From Prochlorococcus sp. AG-436-O11 (GTDB taxonomy: Bacteria; Cyanobacteriota; Cyanobacteriia; PCC-6307; Cyanobiaceae), in NCBI GenBank assembly GCA_003212535.1, contig QCPO01000001.1, positions 124,001 to 188,000 on the forward strand: DNA of 64,000 nt. The letters are read 5' to 3'. The notes under the pieces were generated by a model that saw nothing but the letters and a program-made list of their open reading frames with translations, searched no databases and was not told the origin of the DNA. The position numbers and the translations under genes are program-made. Every line of letters begins with the position of its first letter. Position 1 is the stretch's first letter. Positions 9,115-19,887 of the stretch are shown here, piece after piece.

Positions 9115-10939
9115 TACTTGCTGAAGATCTTCTCCTTTTTTTTCTTGAATTATTTATCTCATCTGTAAGTTCAATTTCACTTTCCTTGTCTATTAATTCA
9201 GCTTCCTCATTTTTGTTGATTATTTTAGGTAATTTATTTGTAGTATTCACTTCTGCCTCTGTACTTCTCTCCTCAATCTCTTCTTGTACATCCGATTTTA
9301 GGATTTTTTTACTTTGTTTTGATGTTGATTGTTTAGCACTCTGTAAGATAGTTTCTTTTTCTTTATTTCCAACATCCTCTAAAAGTACAAGATTATTACT
9401 AGTTAGATATTCTTTCCCTAATTTTATTAGAGGATTAATTCCTAATTGACTGAAAACAACTTTCTCATCAATAGTTAGATCCATAGTGATTACGTTTCTT
9501 TCTTTCGCATTAAATGTGTTCAACATGTCATTATCATTTTTCTTTTTACTAGAAATATCTTCTTTATTTAAATTATTGGTGTTCTGCAATTCTTTTTCAA
9601 CTATTTTTTCCTGCTTATCACCTAACGGCATAGGGTCTAGTTCTTGATTTTTTGTATTATTTGATTTATTAAGTTTCCCCCCGAGATTTTTGGTTGCTAA
9701 ATTAGAATTTTGATAATTAAATAAATTCTCTACATTTCCTAATCCATTGCAAGAACTACATTTTTTCCCAAATAATTCATATATGTTTTGACCTTGCCTT
9801 CTTCTTGTTAATTCTACTAATCCTAATTCAGTTAACTGAGCTATCTGAGGTCTTGCAGAATCATCCTTTATTGCTGAAGTAAAATGTTCAAGTAACTGGA
9901 ATTGATCTCTTCTAGATTCCATGTCTATAAAATCTACGACGATAACTCCTCCAATATTTCTTAATTTCATTTGCCTTGAGATTTCAAGGGCTGCTTCGCA
10001 ATTTGTCCATAAAACAGTTTGTCTTGAGTTTGCTGATCTTGTAAAAGACCCAGAATTGACATCAATTACTGTTAAGGCTTCAGTGGGCTCAATAATTATA
10101 TAACCTCCTGAAGGTAGTTCTACTCTAGGTTGAAGAGATTTTTGAATAGTTTTCTTAATTTCGTATTTTTCTAAAATATGTTCGTTTAAGTCGTTATCGT
10201 GGAATCCAAGTTCTACATTAGATTCATGACTTTTTAAAAAATCCTTTGCTTTTTCTACTGATAATTTATTATCAATAATAATTTTTTTAGTTTCTGACTT
10301 AACATTATCTCTCATAATTTTTAGAGAAAAATCATCATCTCGCTTTATTAAATTTGGTGGATTACAACTCTCTGAAAGTTTTAAAATTGTTTCCCATTTT
10401 TGAATTAAATTTTCTAAATCTTCAATAATTAATTCTTCTTTTATATTTTCTGCCTCTGTTCTAAAGAGTAAACCTGTGCTGGGTGGTTTTATTAAAACTC
10501 CGAGAGCTCTTAAACGACTTCTTTCTGTCTCGGTGTTTATTTTTCTAGAGATATTTACACCTTGCCCATAAGGTTGCAATATTAAATATTTTCCAGGTAT
10601 TGAGATGTTTCCGTTGAGTCTAGGTCCTTTATTCCCAGTAGGTTCCTTCATGACTTGTACAAGAACTTTTTGTTTTGGTTCTAGTAATTCAGTAATACCT
10701 ACGACACCTTTTTTAAGTCTTAATGGACCTAGATCTGATACATGAATAAAGCCATTCTTATCACTTTCACCAATATCTATGAAAGCAGCATCAATTCCAG
10801 GAAGAACATTTTCAACTGTTCCTAAGAAAATATCACCAATTTGATATTGACCTTGTGCGACGATTAATTCATCAACTCGATCATCTGTGAGTAGTGCTGC
10901 AATTCGCGCCTGCTCAGCTATGACAATTTGCTGAGACAT
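9107..10939 (-). CDS. rne: Ribonuclease E/G
   Basis: 610 residues. Endoribonuclease for mRNA decay and rRNA/tRNA processing. An S1 domain lies near 36-110. The catalytic metal-binding aspartates sit in TVIDVNSG (about 293) and VVDFIDM (about 336), and a zinc-link CSSCNGLG near 395-402. The C-terminal third (about 410-597) is low-complexity, Lys/Asn/Glu-rich and probably disordered. It ends in [12 protein letters not shown]. Cyanobacterial RNase E is known to bind PNPase through an Arg-rich nonapeptide of the type RRRRRRSSA, which this tail matches. E. coli-type scaffold motifs for enolase or RhlB are not apparent. It is cotranscribed with rnhB. Confidence 0.95.
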   Translation of the reverse strand: MSQQIVIAEQARIAALLTDDRVDELIVAQGQYQIGDIFLGTVENVLPGIDAAFIDIGESDKNGFIHVSDLGPLRLKKGVVGITELLEPKQKVLVQVMKEPTGNKGPRLNGNISIPGKYLILQPYGQGVNISRKINTETERSRLRALGVLIKPPSTGLLFRTEAENIKEELIIEDLENLIQKWETILKLSESCNPPNLIKRDDDFSLKIMRDNVKSETKKIIIDNKLSVEKAKDFLKSHESNVELGFHDNDLNEHILEKYEIKKTIQKSLQPRVELPSGGYIIIEPTEALTVIDVNSGSFTRSANSRQTVLWTNCEAALEISRQMKLRNIGGVIVVDFIDMESRRDQFQLLEHFTSAIKDDSARPQIAQLTELGLVELTRRRQGQNIYELFGKKCSSCNGLGNVENLFNYQNSNLATKNLGGKLNKSNNTKNQELDPMPLGDKQEKIVEKELQNTNNLNKEDISSKKKNDNDMLNTFNAKERNVITMDLTIDEKVVFSQLGINPLIKLGKEYLTSNNLVLLEDVGNKEKETILQSAKQSTSKQSKKILKSDVQEEIEERSTEAEVNTTNKLPKIINKNEEAELIDKESEIELTDEINNSRKKRRRSSASIE

Positions 10940-11241
10940 AAAATAAATTTAAGAAGGGTTTGGATTTTAAAAATCATTTAGAATTAAATAATTTAATTTT
11001 TACTTAATCGATTAGCAATTATTTTTCGCTAGGATTATTTGACTTTTTAAAATAATTATTAGCAGTTAAATTGTACTACTTATACTAGCTTTAGAGGACT
11101 TTCAAACAATTTAAAATTGATTGTAAGCTATGATTATTCTTTTAATTAAATCATAACTAAAATTATTTTAACATTTAATTATCACTAAGGCACATTGATC
11201 CATTATTCTTATTACAGATTAAATTTCTTTTTTTTTCTAAC
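10940..11241. promoter_or_regulatory. rne/dapL divergent leader region
   Basis: 302 bp without a convincing gene. Minus strand: a TATAAG at 11079-11084 would give rne an AU-rich leader of about 130 bases. In Prochlorococcus MED4 the rne 5' UTR has been reported to mediate RNase E autoregulation and to be bypassed during cyanophage infection. Plus strand: TATGAT at 11129-11134 is a possible dapL -10 element, giving a leader of about 100 bases. No strong hairpin was found. Both promoter calls are pattern matches. Confidence 0.4.
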
Positions 11242-12468
11242 GTGGTTCAAGTAAACGAAAATTATTTAAAACTCAAAGCAGGCTATTTATTTCCTGAAAT
11301 TTCTAAAAGAGTTAATGCTTATACTCAAAATAATATTCATAGGGACATTGTTAAGCTTGGTATTGGGGATGTCACAGAACCATTACCTAAATCATGCCGA
11401 GATGCTATGAGTAAAGCATTAAATGAGATGGGAACCAAAGATGGGTTTAAAGGTTATGGACCAGAACAAGGATATGCTTGGCTTAGAGAAAAAATATCTG
11501 AACATGATTTTATTTCAAGGGGCTGTCAAATATCACCAGAGGAAATCTTTGTTTCAGATGGTTCAAAATGCGACAGTAGCAATATCTTAGATATTCTGGG
11601 TAATGATAATTCAATTGCTGTAACTGATCCTGTTTACCCTGTGTACGTAGATAGTAATGTGATGACTGGAAGAACTGGAGAATCTCTCCAAGATGGAACT
11701 TATCAGGGCTTAATTTATCTTCCAATAAATGAAGAAAATAATTTTTTGCCTGAAATACCTAAGAGTAAAGTTGATATTTTATATCTTTGTTTTCCTAATA
11801 ATCCTACTGGAGCAACAATATCTAAAAGAGATTTGAAGAAATGGGTTGATTATGCTAACCACAACAATTCATTAATACTTTTTGATGCCGCTTATGAAGC
11901 CTTTATTCAAGATAAGGATATTCCTCATTCAATATATGAGATAGAGGGAGCCAAGGATTGTGCTATAGAATTTAGATCCTTTTCTAAGAATGCTGGTTTT
12001 ACTGGAGTAAGATGTGCCTATACAGTAATACCTAGAAATCTTTCAGGGCTAAATTCAAAAAGTGAGGTAATTGATTTGTGGTCTCTTTGGAATAGGCGAC
12101 AATCAACTAAATTTAATGGAGTGAGCTACATTGTTCAAAGGGGCGCAGAGGCGGTTTATTCTTCTGATGGTAAAAAAGAAGTTAGAGATCTTATTGATTT
12201 TTATATGGAAAATGCAAAGATTATGAAAAATAAACTTAAGACCTCAGGTTTTACAGTATATGGTGGGGATAATGCTCCTTATATTTGGATAAAAGTTCCA
12301 GATCAAATGACATCTTGGGACTTTTTCGATTATCTACTAGAAAAAGCAAGTGTTGTAGGTACTCCTGGAAGCGGATTTGGATTATCAGGAGAAGGTTATT
12401 TCCGTTTGTCAGCATTTAACTCTCGAAAAAACGTTATTGATGCAATGGAAAGAATAATTAGCATATAA
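11242..12468 (+). CDS. dapL: LL-diaminopimelate aminotransferase
   Basis: 408 residues, the typical DapL length. It makes LL-diaminopimelate directly from tetrahydrodipicolinate in the plant/cyanobacterial lysine and peptidoglycan pathway. It is a fold-type I PLP enzyme. FPNNPTGA and the lysine motif [17 protein letters not shown] (the Lys forms the Schiff base) are present, as is the DapL-typical N-terminus with [10 protein letters not shown] and [10 protein letters not shown]. The start is GTG 11242, where family similarity begins. It is followed by clpS after 35-59 bases, depending on the clpS start. Confidence 0.95.
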   Translation: MVQVNENYLKLKAGYLFPEISKRVNAYTQNNIHRDIVKLGIGDVTEPLPKSCRDAMSKALNEMGTKDGFKGYGPEQGYAWLREKISEHDFISRGCQISPEEIFVSDGSKCDSSNILDILGNDNSIAVTDPVYPVYVDSNVMTGRTGESLQDGTYQGLIYLPINEENNFLPEIPKSKVDILYLCFPNNPTGATISKRDLKKWVDYANHNNSLILFDAAYEAFIQDKDIPHSIYEIEGAKDCAIEFRSFSKNAGFTGVRCAYTVIPRNLSGLNSKSEVIDLWSLWNRRQSTKFNGVSYIVQRGAEAVYSSDGKKEVRDLIDFYMENAKIMKNKLKTSGFTVYGGDNAPYIWIKVPDQMTSWDFFDYLLEKASVVGTPGSGFGLSGEGYFRLSAFNSRKNVIDAMERIISI

Positions 12469-12503
12469 TATTAATGATTAATGAAGATACCTAAAAAAAT
12501 TAA

Positions 12504-12824
12504 ATGTTAAGGACAGAGTTAGTAAAAATGGAAAACAATAATACAGCTGTTATTGAAAAGAAACCTGCTGAATTAAAAAACAAATCTCCTAAATATAAGG
12601 TTTTACTTCATAATGATCCTATTAATTCTATGGAGTATGTCACTATTTCACTAAGAGAGGTTGTCCCACAATTAAGTGAGCAAGATGCTATTGCTATTAT
12701 GCTAGAAGCCCATAATACAGGAATAGGGTTAGTTATTATTTGCGATCTAGAACCAGCAGAGTTTTATTCAGAATCTCTTAAATCAAAAGGAATATCAAGT
12801 TCTATTGAAAGAGAAGATTCATAA
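12504..12824 (+). CDS. clpS: ATP-dependent Clp protease adaptor ClpS
   Basis: 106 residues from ATG 12504, or 98 from a second ATG at 12528 (MENNNTAVIEKK). ClpS delivers N-degron substrates to ClpC/ClpA-ClpP. The core YKVLLHNDPINSMEYV contains the His-Asn-Asp region that recognises the N-terminal amino acid, and AHNTGIGLVIICDLEPAEFY follows. Neither ATG has a clear Shine-Dalgarno. The shorter start matches the usual disordered N-terminal extension, so I hold the start as undecided. Cyanobacteria often have two ClpS paralogues; which one this is cannot be told here. Confidence 0.9.
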   Translation: MLRTELVKMENNNTAVIEKKPAELKNKSPKYKVLLHNDPINSMEYVTISLREVVPQLSEQDAIAIMLEAHNTGIGLVIICDLEPAEFYSESLKSKGISSSIEREDS

Positions 12825-12867
12825 ATATATCTAACAATTTCTTCTTAAATTATTTAGATTATTTAAT

Positions 12868-14493
12868 TCATTTCTTCAATTTAGCTACTTTTCTCTCTGC
12901 GAGTGGGCGAACTTTTATTGATTCTTTTATGGTTGATTTCCCAAATTCCCTCTCAAGAATATTGATAACAGTTTTACCAAATTCGTCCTCTTTATTCTCA
13001 AAAGCTTCTAAACAAACTTCACCAAGTGTTTCCCCAAGAGTTCCTGGATTCCATAAAAGCTTTCTTGCTGTCCAAGGCATCATACTCATTGGGTTGTAAT
13101 TAGGTTTCAAAATCTTATTATCTAAAGCATATTTCTCTAGAAGAGTATGAGGTTGTAATCCTATAAAGAATATTGCTGGATCTACTAATCCTTTTCCAAA
13201 AATGTTTTCTAATTCTCTGTGATAAGCAATAGTTTGTCTTATTGTATCTGGTGTTTCATCAAACACGTTAAATGAATAATTCACTGAGACATGATTTTTA
13301 AAGCCTGATTTGACAAGTAGTCTGCAATTATCTAATACGGTTTCAAGGTCATATGCTAATTGCATTTTCCTAACAAGTTCTTGTGATCCTGAAGTGATAC
13401 CTATTTCAAAATAACTCATTCCTGTATCTACCATTAGTTGAGCAAGCTCAGAATCAATGTTATCTGCTCTTATGTATGCTGCCCAATTAATGTCTTCCCA
13501 GCCTTGATCTTTGATAGCTTTAAGGAGTACTTTTGCATCTTGAATGTGTTTTTTTGCAGGAATAAACTGGGCATCAGTGAACCAAAATCCTCTTATACCA
13601 AGATCATAAAGTTGCTTCATTTCTTTAATTACTTCATCAACGGGATTAACTCGAACTTTTTTCCCCTCTACTACTGTATAAACACAAAAACAACAATTAT
13701 GAGGGCAACCTCTTTTTGTCTGAACCCCTACATAGTACTCTCCTCCTTCGATATACCAATTAAATTCAGGCCATATTGATTTTATGTATTCGTAGTTACA
13801 GGCTGTTTTAATCGTACCAACTGGTTGTTCATGAATTAACTTGTTTCTTGGTTTTTGTCCTGCTAGATAACATCTTTCTTGCTCAATAGAATCACCTCTT
13901 ATGATTTTTTCAATGAGGTTTTCACCTTCTCCAACAGAAATCACAGTTCCTTTTGGAAGTAAATTACCTAATTGCTCATAGAAAACACTTACAGCACCTC
14001 CCCCCAAGATTACTTTCACATCTTTGTTATATTTTTCAGCTCTTTTGAGTCCAATCTTTACCAATGAAGTATTTCGATTGATTTCTTTGTAATGAGATGC
14101 GATTAATTTTAATCCTCCCCAAGCTCCTCTAATCTTTTGGAAAATGTTTTTTGAATAGAATACTTCAAAAGAGTTTTGTAGAGGGTTACCACTTCGCCCA
14201 TCAACAGGTGCATATATTTGTATATCTCTCCATGAAAAAATTATTAAATGAGGTCTAAATTGATCAATTTTTCTTTTCAAGTATTTTGAAACTTTATTTG
14301 AAGGAATTATTGCTAAATCAATGAACTGCTGCTCAATATTGGAAAAACATTTATGAATATGGTCCGCAATGTAAATAGGTCCTATGGGAAATATCGGATT
14401 GCATGGAAGTCTTACAGTAAGAATTTTCCCATAGTTTTCTCTGCGGAAATTATTATTAGTATTTAATTTTTTTAAGTCAAAACTAAATCTCAT
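12868..14493 (-). CDS. B12-binding-domain-type radical SAM protein
   Basis: 541 residues. The N-terminal about 220 residues resemble the fold that precedes radical SAM domains in BchE-like proteins (KVILGGGAVSVFYEQL), but I see no DxHxxG cobalamin motif. The radical SAM cluster RGCPHNCCFCVYTVVEGKKV has C-x3-C-x2-C at about residues 263-270. Downstream sequence has the expected GFWFTDAQFIP and YFEIGITSGSQELV. Substrate unknown. From memory, related cyanobacterial proteins carry names linked to photosystem II high-light acclimation; I could not check that. It converges with clpS and is followed upstream by the GT2 gene on the same strand. Confidence 0.75.
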   Translation of the reverse strand: MRFSFDLKKLNTNNNFRRENYGKILTVRLPCNPIFPIGPIYIADHIHKCFSNIEQQFIDLAIIPSNKVSKYLKRKIDQFRPHLIIFSWRDIQIYAPVDGRSGNPLQNSFEVFYSKNIFQKIRGAWGGLKLIASHYKEINRNTSLVKIGLKRAEKYNKDVKVILGGGAVSVFYEQLGNLLPKGTVISVGEGENLIEKIIRGDSIEQERCYLAGQKPRNKLIHEQPVGTIKTACNYEYIKSIWPEFNWYIEGGEYYVGVQTKRGCPHNCCFCVYTVVEGKKVRVNPVDEVIKEMKQLYDLGIRGFWFTDAQFIPAKKHIQDAKVLLKAIKDQGWEDINWAAYIRADNIDSELAQLMVDTGMSYFEIGITSGSQELVRKMQLAYDLETVLDNCRLLVKSGFKNHVSVNYSFNVFDETPDTIRQTIAYHRELENIFGKGLVDPAIFFIGLQPHTLLEKYALDNKILKPNYNPMSMMPWTARKLLWNPGTLGETLGEVCLEAFENKEDEFGKTVINILEREFGKSTIKESIKVRPLAERKVAKLKK

Positions 14494-14591
14494 AAAAACA
14501 AATTCAAATGATCCTATTTCCTAGATAGAATCTAACTACTTTATAACTAATTTTGCGAAAATAAAACTTTTTTAAAAAATAACCTTTTAAA

Positions 14592-15683
14592 TCAAATATC
14601 TGAAACCATGTAGACTAAGCATACTCTAAGAAGTTTTAATCCATCTATCCATCTTGATATATTTGGTGCCCCCGATTTTCTTGCATAATACCTTACAGGG
14701 TAATTAAGAATCTTGATATTATTATTAGCTGCTTCAAAAATTATTGTAAAATCTCCAAATGGATCTATCTTAGAATCCCAGCTTCCATTCTGTTTCATGA
14801 GGTTGAAAAATTTTCTTGAGAATATTTTTGTTCCACACAGTGAATCAGAGACAGGCTTATTTATAAGGATGGATAAAAATATTGCAAAGCATCTATTCCC
14901 AATATAATTTGCCCATCTCATTGCATTTTTTTCCATTGGAAAAGTTGTTCGAGCGCAATTAATAAGTATATTCTCATTTTTTGTTGATTCCATTATTGCA
15001 TTTATACTGTCGTTAATATCTACTGTGAAATCGCTGTCAATTATTGCAAGAGTCTCGCCAGATGAAATATTAAAACCCTCAACAACTGCATTTTTCTTTC
15101 CTTTAGAAGTTTGTTTTAAAAGGGAAATTTTGAATGATTCTGAGAAATTATCTTTTAAATCATTCAGCATTGAATATGTGTTATCTTTACTATTGCCTTC
15201 GACAAATATAATTTCAAGTTGATTAGGTATTTGTTTGAATTTATTTAAAGCTTGGATTAAAAGTTCTTTATTACCCTCTTCATTTCTTGCAGGGATAACA
15301 ATAGATATAAGTTGATTACTCTTCTTTTCATGATATTTGTAAAATACAATTTCAAGTTCAAATGCAAGTTGTTTAATAATGGGCACCTTGCGTAAAGTAT
15401 TTTTTATAAAGTTAGGAATTAGCTTTGTAGATATTGGCGTTAATTTCTTTGCTTTCCATCTGATAGATCTATAATTATAAATTTCAGCTAGTGATTCAAT
15501 ATCGCATAAAGTAATCCTTGCTTTATTAGTGGTCTCTTTAAACAGTCTTGAATCTAATTTAAGCCACCTTGTAATCGGTTCCCAAGTATTACCTCTTACT
15601 TTAAGAGATATAAATTCATTATTATCTTTAAATAATTGATGAAGTTTATTATTTGTTAGATTCCAAGTATTGACTGATTTCAT
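14592..15683 (-). CDS. Family 2 glycosyltransferase
   Basis: 363 residues. An N-terminal extension of about 125 residues of no recognised type is followed by a GT-A fold: ISIVIPARNEEGNKELL, LEIIFVEGNSKDNT and the DxD-like IIDSDFTVD at about residue 215. Near the C-terminus is the acceptor region SWDSKIDPFGDF. It probably transfers a sugar to a lipid or polysaccharide. No long membrane segment is obvious, though the C-terminus is moderately hydrophobic. The gene is on the same strand as the radical SAM gene with a 98-bp gap, so linkage in function is uncertain. Confidence 0.8.
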   Translation of the reverse strand: MKSVNTWNLTNNKLHQLFKDNNEFISLKVRGNTWEPITRWLKLDSRLFKETTNKARITLCDIESLAEIYNYRSIRWKAKKLTPISTKLIPNFIKNTLRKVPIIKQLAFELEIVFYKYHEKKSNQLISIVIPARNEEGNKELLIQALNKFKQIPNQLEIIFVEGNSKDNTYSMLNDLKDNFSESFKISLLKQTSKGKKNAVVEGFNISSGETLAIIDSDFTVDINDSINAIMESTKNENILINCARTTFPMEKNAMRWANYIGNRCFAIFLSILINKPVSDSLCGTKIFSRKFFNLMKQNGSWDSKIDPFGDFTIIFEAANNNIKILNYPVRYYARKSGAPNISRWIDGLKLLRVCLVYMVSDI

Positions 15684-15941
15684 TAAGTAAAATTTTAGTC
15701 AATATTCATATTAATATAAATTCATTGATTTTTTTTCATTAATTTCCAATGGGATAAATTTTTATGATTAAAATTAAGTTGATACGAATTATCTTTCCTA
15801 TACCTTTTTTAGAGTAATTCTACCAAGCATAATCCTAAGTATTATCTTCTTCTTTACTATTTATACAATCTCCTAGATAATGACTAAGTAGAGAAATTCT
15901 TAATATTTTTGATTAAGACTCTTCAATATTTATCTGAAAGT
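15684..15941. other. 258-bp intergenic stretch, no gene seen
   Basis: Very AT-rich sequence between the start of the glycosyltransferase gene and the 3' end of the tRNA-Thr gene. No ORF of convincing composition and no stable long hairpin were found. It should hold the minus-strand promoter of the glycosyltransferase gene, but no single -10/-35 pair stands out. Confidence 0.5.
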
Positions 15942-16012
15942 GCCGATAATTGGAATTGAACCAACGACCTACTGTTTACGAGACAGTTGCTCTTCCGCTG
16001 AGCTATACCGGC
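15942..16012 (-). tRNA. tRNA-Thr (anticodon CGT)
   Basis: 71-base cloverleaf on the minus strand. The acceptor stem GCCGGTA/TATCGGC has one G-U pair. D stem is GCTC/GAGC, anticodon stem ACTGT/ACAGT with loop CTCGTAA (anticodon CGT, reads ACG), and T stem GTTGG/CCAAT with loop TTCAATT. CCA is not encoded. All four stems pair fully apart from G-U. It lies between the glycosyltransferase and DUF3493 genes. Confidence 0.95.
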
Positions 16013-16066
16013 AATAATAAATTCTGATAATTTGATATAGAATTAATTTTATATTTAATAGAGGTA

Positions 16067-16306
16067 ATGTCAAAAATTGATTCTGAATTAAAAAAGAAAT
16101 TACTAAAGGAGTCTCAAGCTCCATTTAAAGGATTACGTAGGATATTATGGATAGCGTTTAGTGGCTCGGCTTTTTTAGGACTTTTAATTATGCTTTCTAA
16201 ACTTGCTAGCGGAAATGAATTGCAGCAAAATAATCTTTTAATACAACTTGGTGCTTGTATATTGTTTCCTATTTTGTTATTTCTCGATAGAAATAAAGAC
16301 GACTAA
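16067..16306 (+). CDS. DUF3493 family small membrane protein
   Basis: 79 residues. A charged N-terminus with LKESQAPFKGLRRILWIAFSGSA is followed by a first membrane segment (about 26-45) and a second (about 58-73), ending LDRNKDD. This agrees with the cyanobacterial/plastid DUF3493 family as I recall it, of unknown function. An AGAGG Shine-Dalgarno sits about 5 bases before the ATG. It stops one base before the infB stop on the opposite strand. Confidence 0.8.
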   Translation: MSKIDSELKKKLLKESQAPFKGLRRILWIAFSGSAFLGLLIMLSKLASGNELQQNNLLIQLGACILFPILLFLDRNKDD

Positions 16307-16307
16307 G

Positions 16308-19300
16308 TTAATTTTTATTTAACGTTCTTCTTTGAGTAACGAACTTGAATGCCTCGATGATGTCTCCTTCATTCCAAGAAGAAAATTTATCGCACCCAAC
16401 ACCACATTCAAATCCTGTATTTACTTCTTTTACGTCATCTTTAGACCTTTTCAAGGAGTCTAAATTACCTTCAAAGATCAATTTATCTGATCTAAGAACT
16501 CTTAGAGAACAATTTCGTTGTAGTTTACCGTTTTGTATGTAACACCCAGCAATAGCACCTTTACCAACTGCAAAAGTTGCTCGAACTTCTGCTCGACCTA
16601 ATGATTCTTCTACAAGATCAGGTTCAAGTAGTCCTTCCATGGCTGATTGAATATCTTCTAAAAGTTTATAGATTACTTCATACTCTCTTATATCAACATC
16701 ATTGGCATCAGCTGCTCTCTTTGCACCAGAAGCTAATGAAGTATTAAAACCGATTATTACAGAGCCAGATGCAGCTGCAAGATCTATATCAGTCTCAGTT
16801 ATTTCGCCAGGTGCAGCAAGTAAAACTCTAACTTGAACTTCATTTTTTGGTAATTGTTCCAATGATCCTAGTATCGCTTCAACACTTCCTTGAACATCAG
16901 CTTTAAGAATTAAGTTTAACTCTTTCAGTTCTCCATCATTTGCTTGAGTTGATAAAGAGGATAAGCTAACTCTTCTAGATGCCATTTGTTGCGCTAATTT
17001 TGTTGCCCTCGCATCAGTAGCCCTGTCTCCAACAATTGCTCTAGCAGTTTTTTCATCGGGGTAGACTTCAAATTCATCACCTGCTGTTGGCACTTCACTG
17101 AATCCGAGAGCCTCTACTGGGAAGGAAGGCCCCGCTTCTTTGATTCTATTGCCATGTTCATCAACCATTGCTCTGATTTTTCCAAGTACTGAACCTGCAG
17201 CTAAAACATCACCAGATTTTAATGTACCATTTTGGACTAATAAAGTAGCAACAGGCCCTTTGGCTTTATCTAAGTGGGCTTCAATTACAGTTCCTTTAGC
17301 TAATCTCTCAGGGTTAGCTTGAAGATCTTCCACTTCTGAAACTAATAAAATCATTTCCAGTAATTTATCAATGTTTTGTTTTTTGACAGCACTTACTGGA
17401 ACCATAACTACATCTCCGCCCCAATCTTCAGCGATTAAATCTTTTTCTGATAACTCTTGCTTGACTTTATCTGCAGAAGCACCCTCTTTATCAATTTTAT
17501 TGATTGCTACTACTATTGGTACTTTTGCCGCTCTTGCATGACTAATAGCTTCAAGTGTTTGAGGACGACACCCATCATCTGCTGCGACTACCAGCACAGC
17601 TACATCAGTAACCTTAGTACCTCTTGCTCGCATAGCAGTAAAGGCTTCATGACCAGGAGTGTCAAGAAAAGTTAATTTTTTCTTTTTCGATTCATGTTCA
17701 AATTCAACTTGATAAGCTCCTATATGTTGAGTTATTCCTCCAGCTTCACCAGAAGCTACTCTTGATTGTCTGATTGAATCTAAAAGGCTTGTTTTGCCAT
17801 GGTCCACGTGACCCATAACTGTAATTACTGGAGGTCTTGTGATTAGACTATCGATATCATCTTTTTCAATCATATCTACCGTTTTCTTTGCAGCCTCTTG
17901 AATATCATCTTGCAAAACAGGGACTCCAAATTCTTCTGCTACGGTTTCAATAGTTGCTAAATCAAGAGATTGTGTGACTGTCGCAGTTATTCCTTTAAAG
18001 AAAAGAGATTTTATTATTTCAGAACTTTCAAGGCTTAATTTATCAGCTAGTTCTTGAACTGTTAAATTATCTTCGGGTACGATTATCATCTCGGGCCTTA
18101 CTTGTTTAGCCTCTTTGGCTGCCCTTAATTCCATAGCTCTTCTCTTTTGCCTTTGTCTTGTAGACTCTTTTTTCTTTTTCTTAAATTGTCTTGAAGCTTT
18201 TTGTGATTTAGGCTCATCAGACTTTTCCTTTTTCGGACGTGCCAAACTAGCTGATAAGATTGAGATTTTTTCACCTGAATACCCACTAGTTTCAGAGGTC
18301 AATGAATCATCATTCTCACCTATAATATGAACTTTTTGTCTTTGTTTTTGAGGATTTTTATTTCTTAATGCTTCTAGTTTTGCACTGTCGTCCCAATCTG
18401 TTCTGCTAGTTTTCTTTGAACTATTTGTAAATGATCTGTGAGGGGGTTTTTTGGAAGTAGGAGCAGTACTTGGACGACTATTGGGGGCTTTGGCATTCTG
18501 TTTAGGAGACTGAATCTCTTTGTTTGGAGCATTAGTTCTATTGATTTTTTCTTTATCTGATGCAGTTGTTTTTTGTAGTTGCATCAGTTCATTTGGGGCA
18601 ACCGGTTTCCTTATGCCTGAGGATCTCTGACCATTAAATTTAGAACCGGTTTTGTTGAAATCTCCTTGTCTGTAATTGACATTAGGTCTATTAGGTGACC
18701 CAGTCCTATTAGGTGCCCCAGTCCTATTAGGTGCCCCAGGCCTATTAGGTGCCCCAGGCCTATTTCGATTGCCTTGTTTATTAAATGTGCCAGTTCTGTT
18801 CTGCGGTCCTTGTCTATTAAATGTGCCAGTTCTGTTCTGCAGTCCTTGTCTATTTTGTAATTCTGGTCTAATCGGTGTACCTGGTCTAATCGGTGCACTA
18901 GGTCTAATCGGTGTACCTGGTCTAATCGGTGTACTAGGTTTAATGGGTGTATTAGGTCTATTAGTTTTACCAGATCTATTAGGGACAATAGGTTGATTAG
19001 ATATGTTTTGTTTGTTATTAATATTTTGTCTATTGGGGTTTATCCTAGTTTCTTCTCTCCTTATAGGAGCGCCTACAAGTTCGGGGGTGTTTTTGTTTCG
19101 GGTATTATTGAGGTTCTTTTTAGTAGATTTATCAGAATTTTGATTATATTTGTTTGCAAGGGGATTTTTGTTTGGAGAATTATTTTTTATGATTGAATCA
19201 TTACCTTTAATATTATTTTTTATATTTTTAGGCTTTTCTATTAACTGAATTGCTGGTTTTGCAGCTCTTCTTATAGGAGGTGTTATGTTCTTGGAAAAGG

Positions 19301-19838
19301 AGTTTTTATCTTGATTGAATTTTTGTGAACGGGGTTCTGAAGAAATTTTTGTTGATTTGTCTGAAGTATTTCTTCTATCTTGATTTCTTAGCTTTTCTTG
19401 AGATTTATGGTTAGCAGCAATAGTTGGTTTTTTGGGGTTATTTAGTTTATTTGAAATTGTTTTGTTCGCTATTATTTCTGGACTATCTCGCTTAGTTACT
19501 GGTCTGATTAATAGGGGTTTGCTATTTAAATTATCTTTGATAGGTTTCCCTGGATTTTGTGTGTTGATTCTTGGCTTATTATTTATGTTTTGTTTATCAA
19601 GATTTTTTAGATTATCAGATTGTTCTTTAAATGAAGGTTTATTGACGGAAATTATTTTTTCAACTGAACTTTTTTTATTGATAAGATTTTTAATCTTTTT
19701 TGCATCATCCAAGCTTATAGAACTGCTGTGACTCTTGACTGAAATGGAAAGTTTTTGTGCAGCATCCAAGATATCCTTATTTTCCAGGTTTAAATCTCTG
19801 GACAGTTCATAAATTCTGATTTTATTGCTGATGGTCAT
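16308..19838 (-). CDS. infB: Translation initiation factor IF-2
   Basis: 1176 residues, long even for cyanobacterial IF-2. IF-2 is the GTPase that places initiator tRNA on the 30S subunit. The first 45 residues form the IF2_N helical domain. Residues about 60-520 are low-complexity (Asn, Pro, Lys, Arg) with short tandem repeats at about 282-410. The G domain has [20 protein letters not shown] and NKID, followed by domains II, III and the C-terminal fMet-tRNA-binding domain. ATG 19838 gives [22 protein letters not shown], the standard start. Last gene of rimP-nusA-ylxR-infB. Confidence 0.97.
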   Translation of the reverse strand: MTISNKIRIYELSRDLNLENKDILDAAQKLSISVKSHSSSISLDDAKKIKNLINKKSSVEKIISVNKPSFKEQSDNLKNLDKQNINNKPRINTQNPGKPIKDNLNSKPLLIRPVTKRDSPEIIANKTISNKLNNPKKPTIAANHKSQEKLRNQDRRNTSDKSTKISSEPRSQKFNQDKNSFSKNITPPIRRAAKPAIQLIEKPKNIKNNIKGNDSIIKNNSPNKNPLANKYNQNSDKSTKKNLNNTRNKNTPELVGAPIRREETRINPNRQNINNKQNISNQPIVPNRSGKTNRPNTPIKPSTPIRPGTPIRPSAPIRPGTPIRPELQNRQGLQNRTGTFNRQGPQNRTGTFNKQGNRNRPGAPNRPGAPNRTGAPNRTGSPNRPNVNYRQGDFNKTGSKFNGQRSSGIRKPVAPNELMQLQKTTASDKEKINRTNAPNKEIQSPKQNAKAPNSRPSTAPTSKKPPHRSFTNSSKKTSRTDWDDSAKLEALRNKNPQKQRQKVHIIGENDDSLTSETSGYSGEKISILSASLARPKKEKSDEPKSQKASRQFKKKKKESTRQRQKRRAMELRAAKEAKQVRPEMIIVPEDNLTVQELADKLSLESSEIIKSLFFKGITATVTQSLDLATIETVAEEFGVPVLQDDIQEAAKKTVDMIEKDDIDSLITRPPVITVMGHVDHGKTSLLDSIRQSRVASGEAGGITQHIGAYQVEFEHESKKKKLTFLDTPGHEAFTAMRARGTKVTDVAVLVVAADDGCRPQTLEAISHARAAKVPIVVAINKIDKEGASADKVKQELSEKDLIAEDWGGDVVMVPVSAVKKQNIDKLLEMILLVSEVEDLQANPERLAKGTVIEAHLDKAKGPVATLLVQNGTLKSGDVLAAGSVLGKIRAMVDEHGNRIKEAGPSFPVEALGFSEVPTAGDEFEVYPDEKTARAIVGDRATDARATKLAQQMASRRVSLSSLSTQANDGELKELNLILKADVQGSVEAILGSLEQLPKNEVQVRVLLAAPGEITETDIDLAAASGSVIIGFNTSLASGAKRAADANDVDIREYEVIYKLLEDIQSAMEGLLEPDLVEESLGRAEVRATFAVGKGAIAGCYIQNGKLQRNCSLRVLRSDKLIFEGNLDSLKRSKDDVKEVNTGFECGVGCDKFSSWNEGDIIEAFKFVTQRRTLNKN
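18610..18990 (-). repeat. Tandem coding repeats in the infB linker
   Basis: Three short-period families inside infB. An 18-bp period near 18868-18950 encodes (T/S/A)PIRPG. A 36-bp unit is duplicated at 18781-18852 with one base difference and encodes NRTGTFN(R/K)QGPQ-like text. An 18-bp period near 18690-18765 encodes [12 protein letters not shown]. The repeats are in frame and nearly identical at DNA level, so they probably change in number by slippage. Confidence 0.85.
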
Positions 19839-19887
19839 TAATAATCTCTATTTTAATCTTTAATTAATTAAAGAGGATTTAATTTAA

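Noticed and set aside
18690..18950. Regularly spaced repeats that could look like a CRISPR array
   Set aside because: Units are 18 and 36 bp without unique spacers, lie in frame inside infB, and there are no cas genes.
18676..18996. Long Leu/Gly/Pro-rich open frames across the infB repeats on both strands
   Set aside because: They arise from the tandem coding repeats of infB; the in-frame IF-2 reading explains the sequence.
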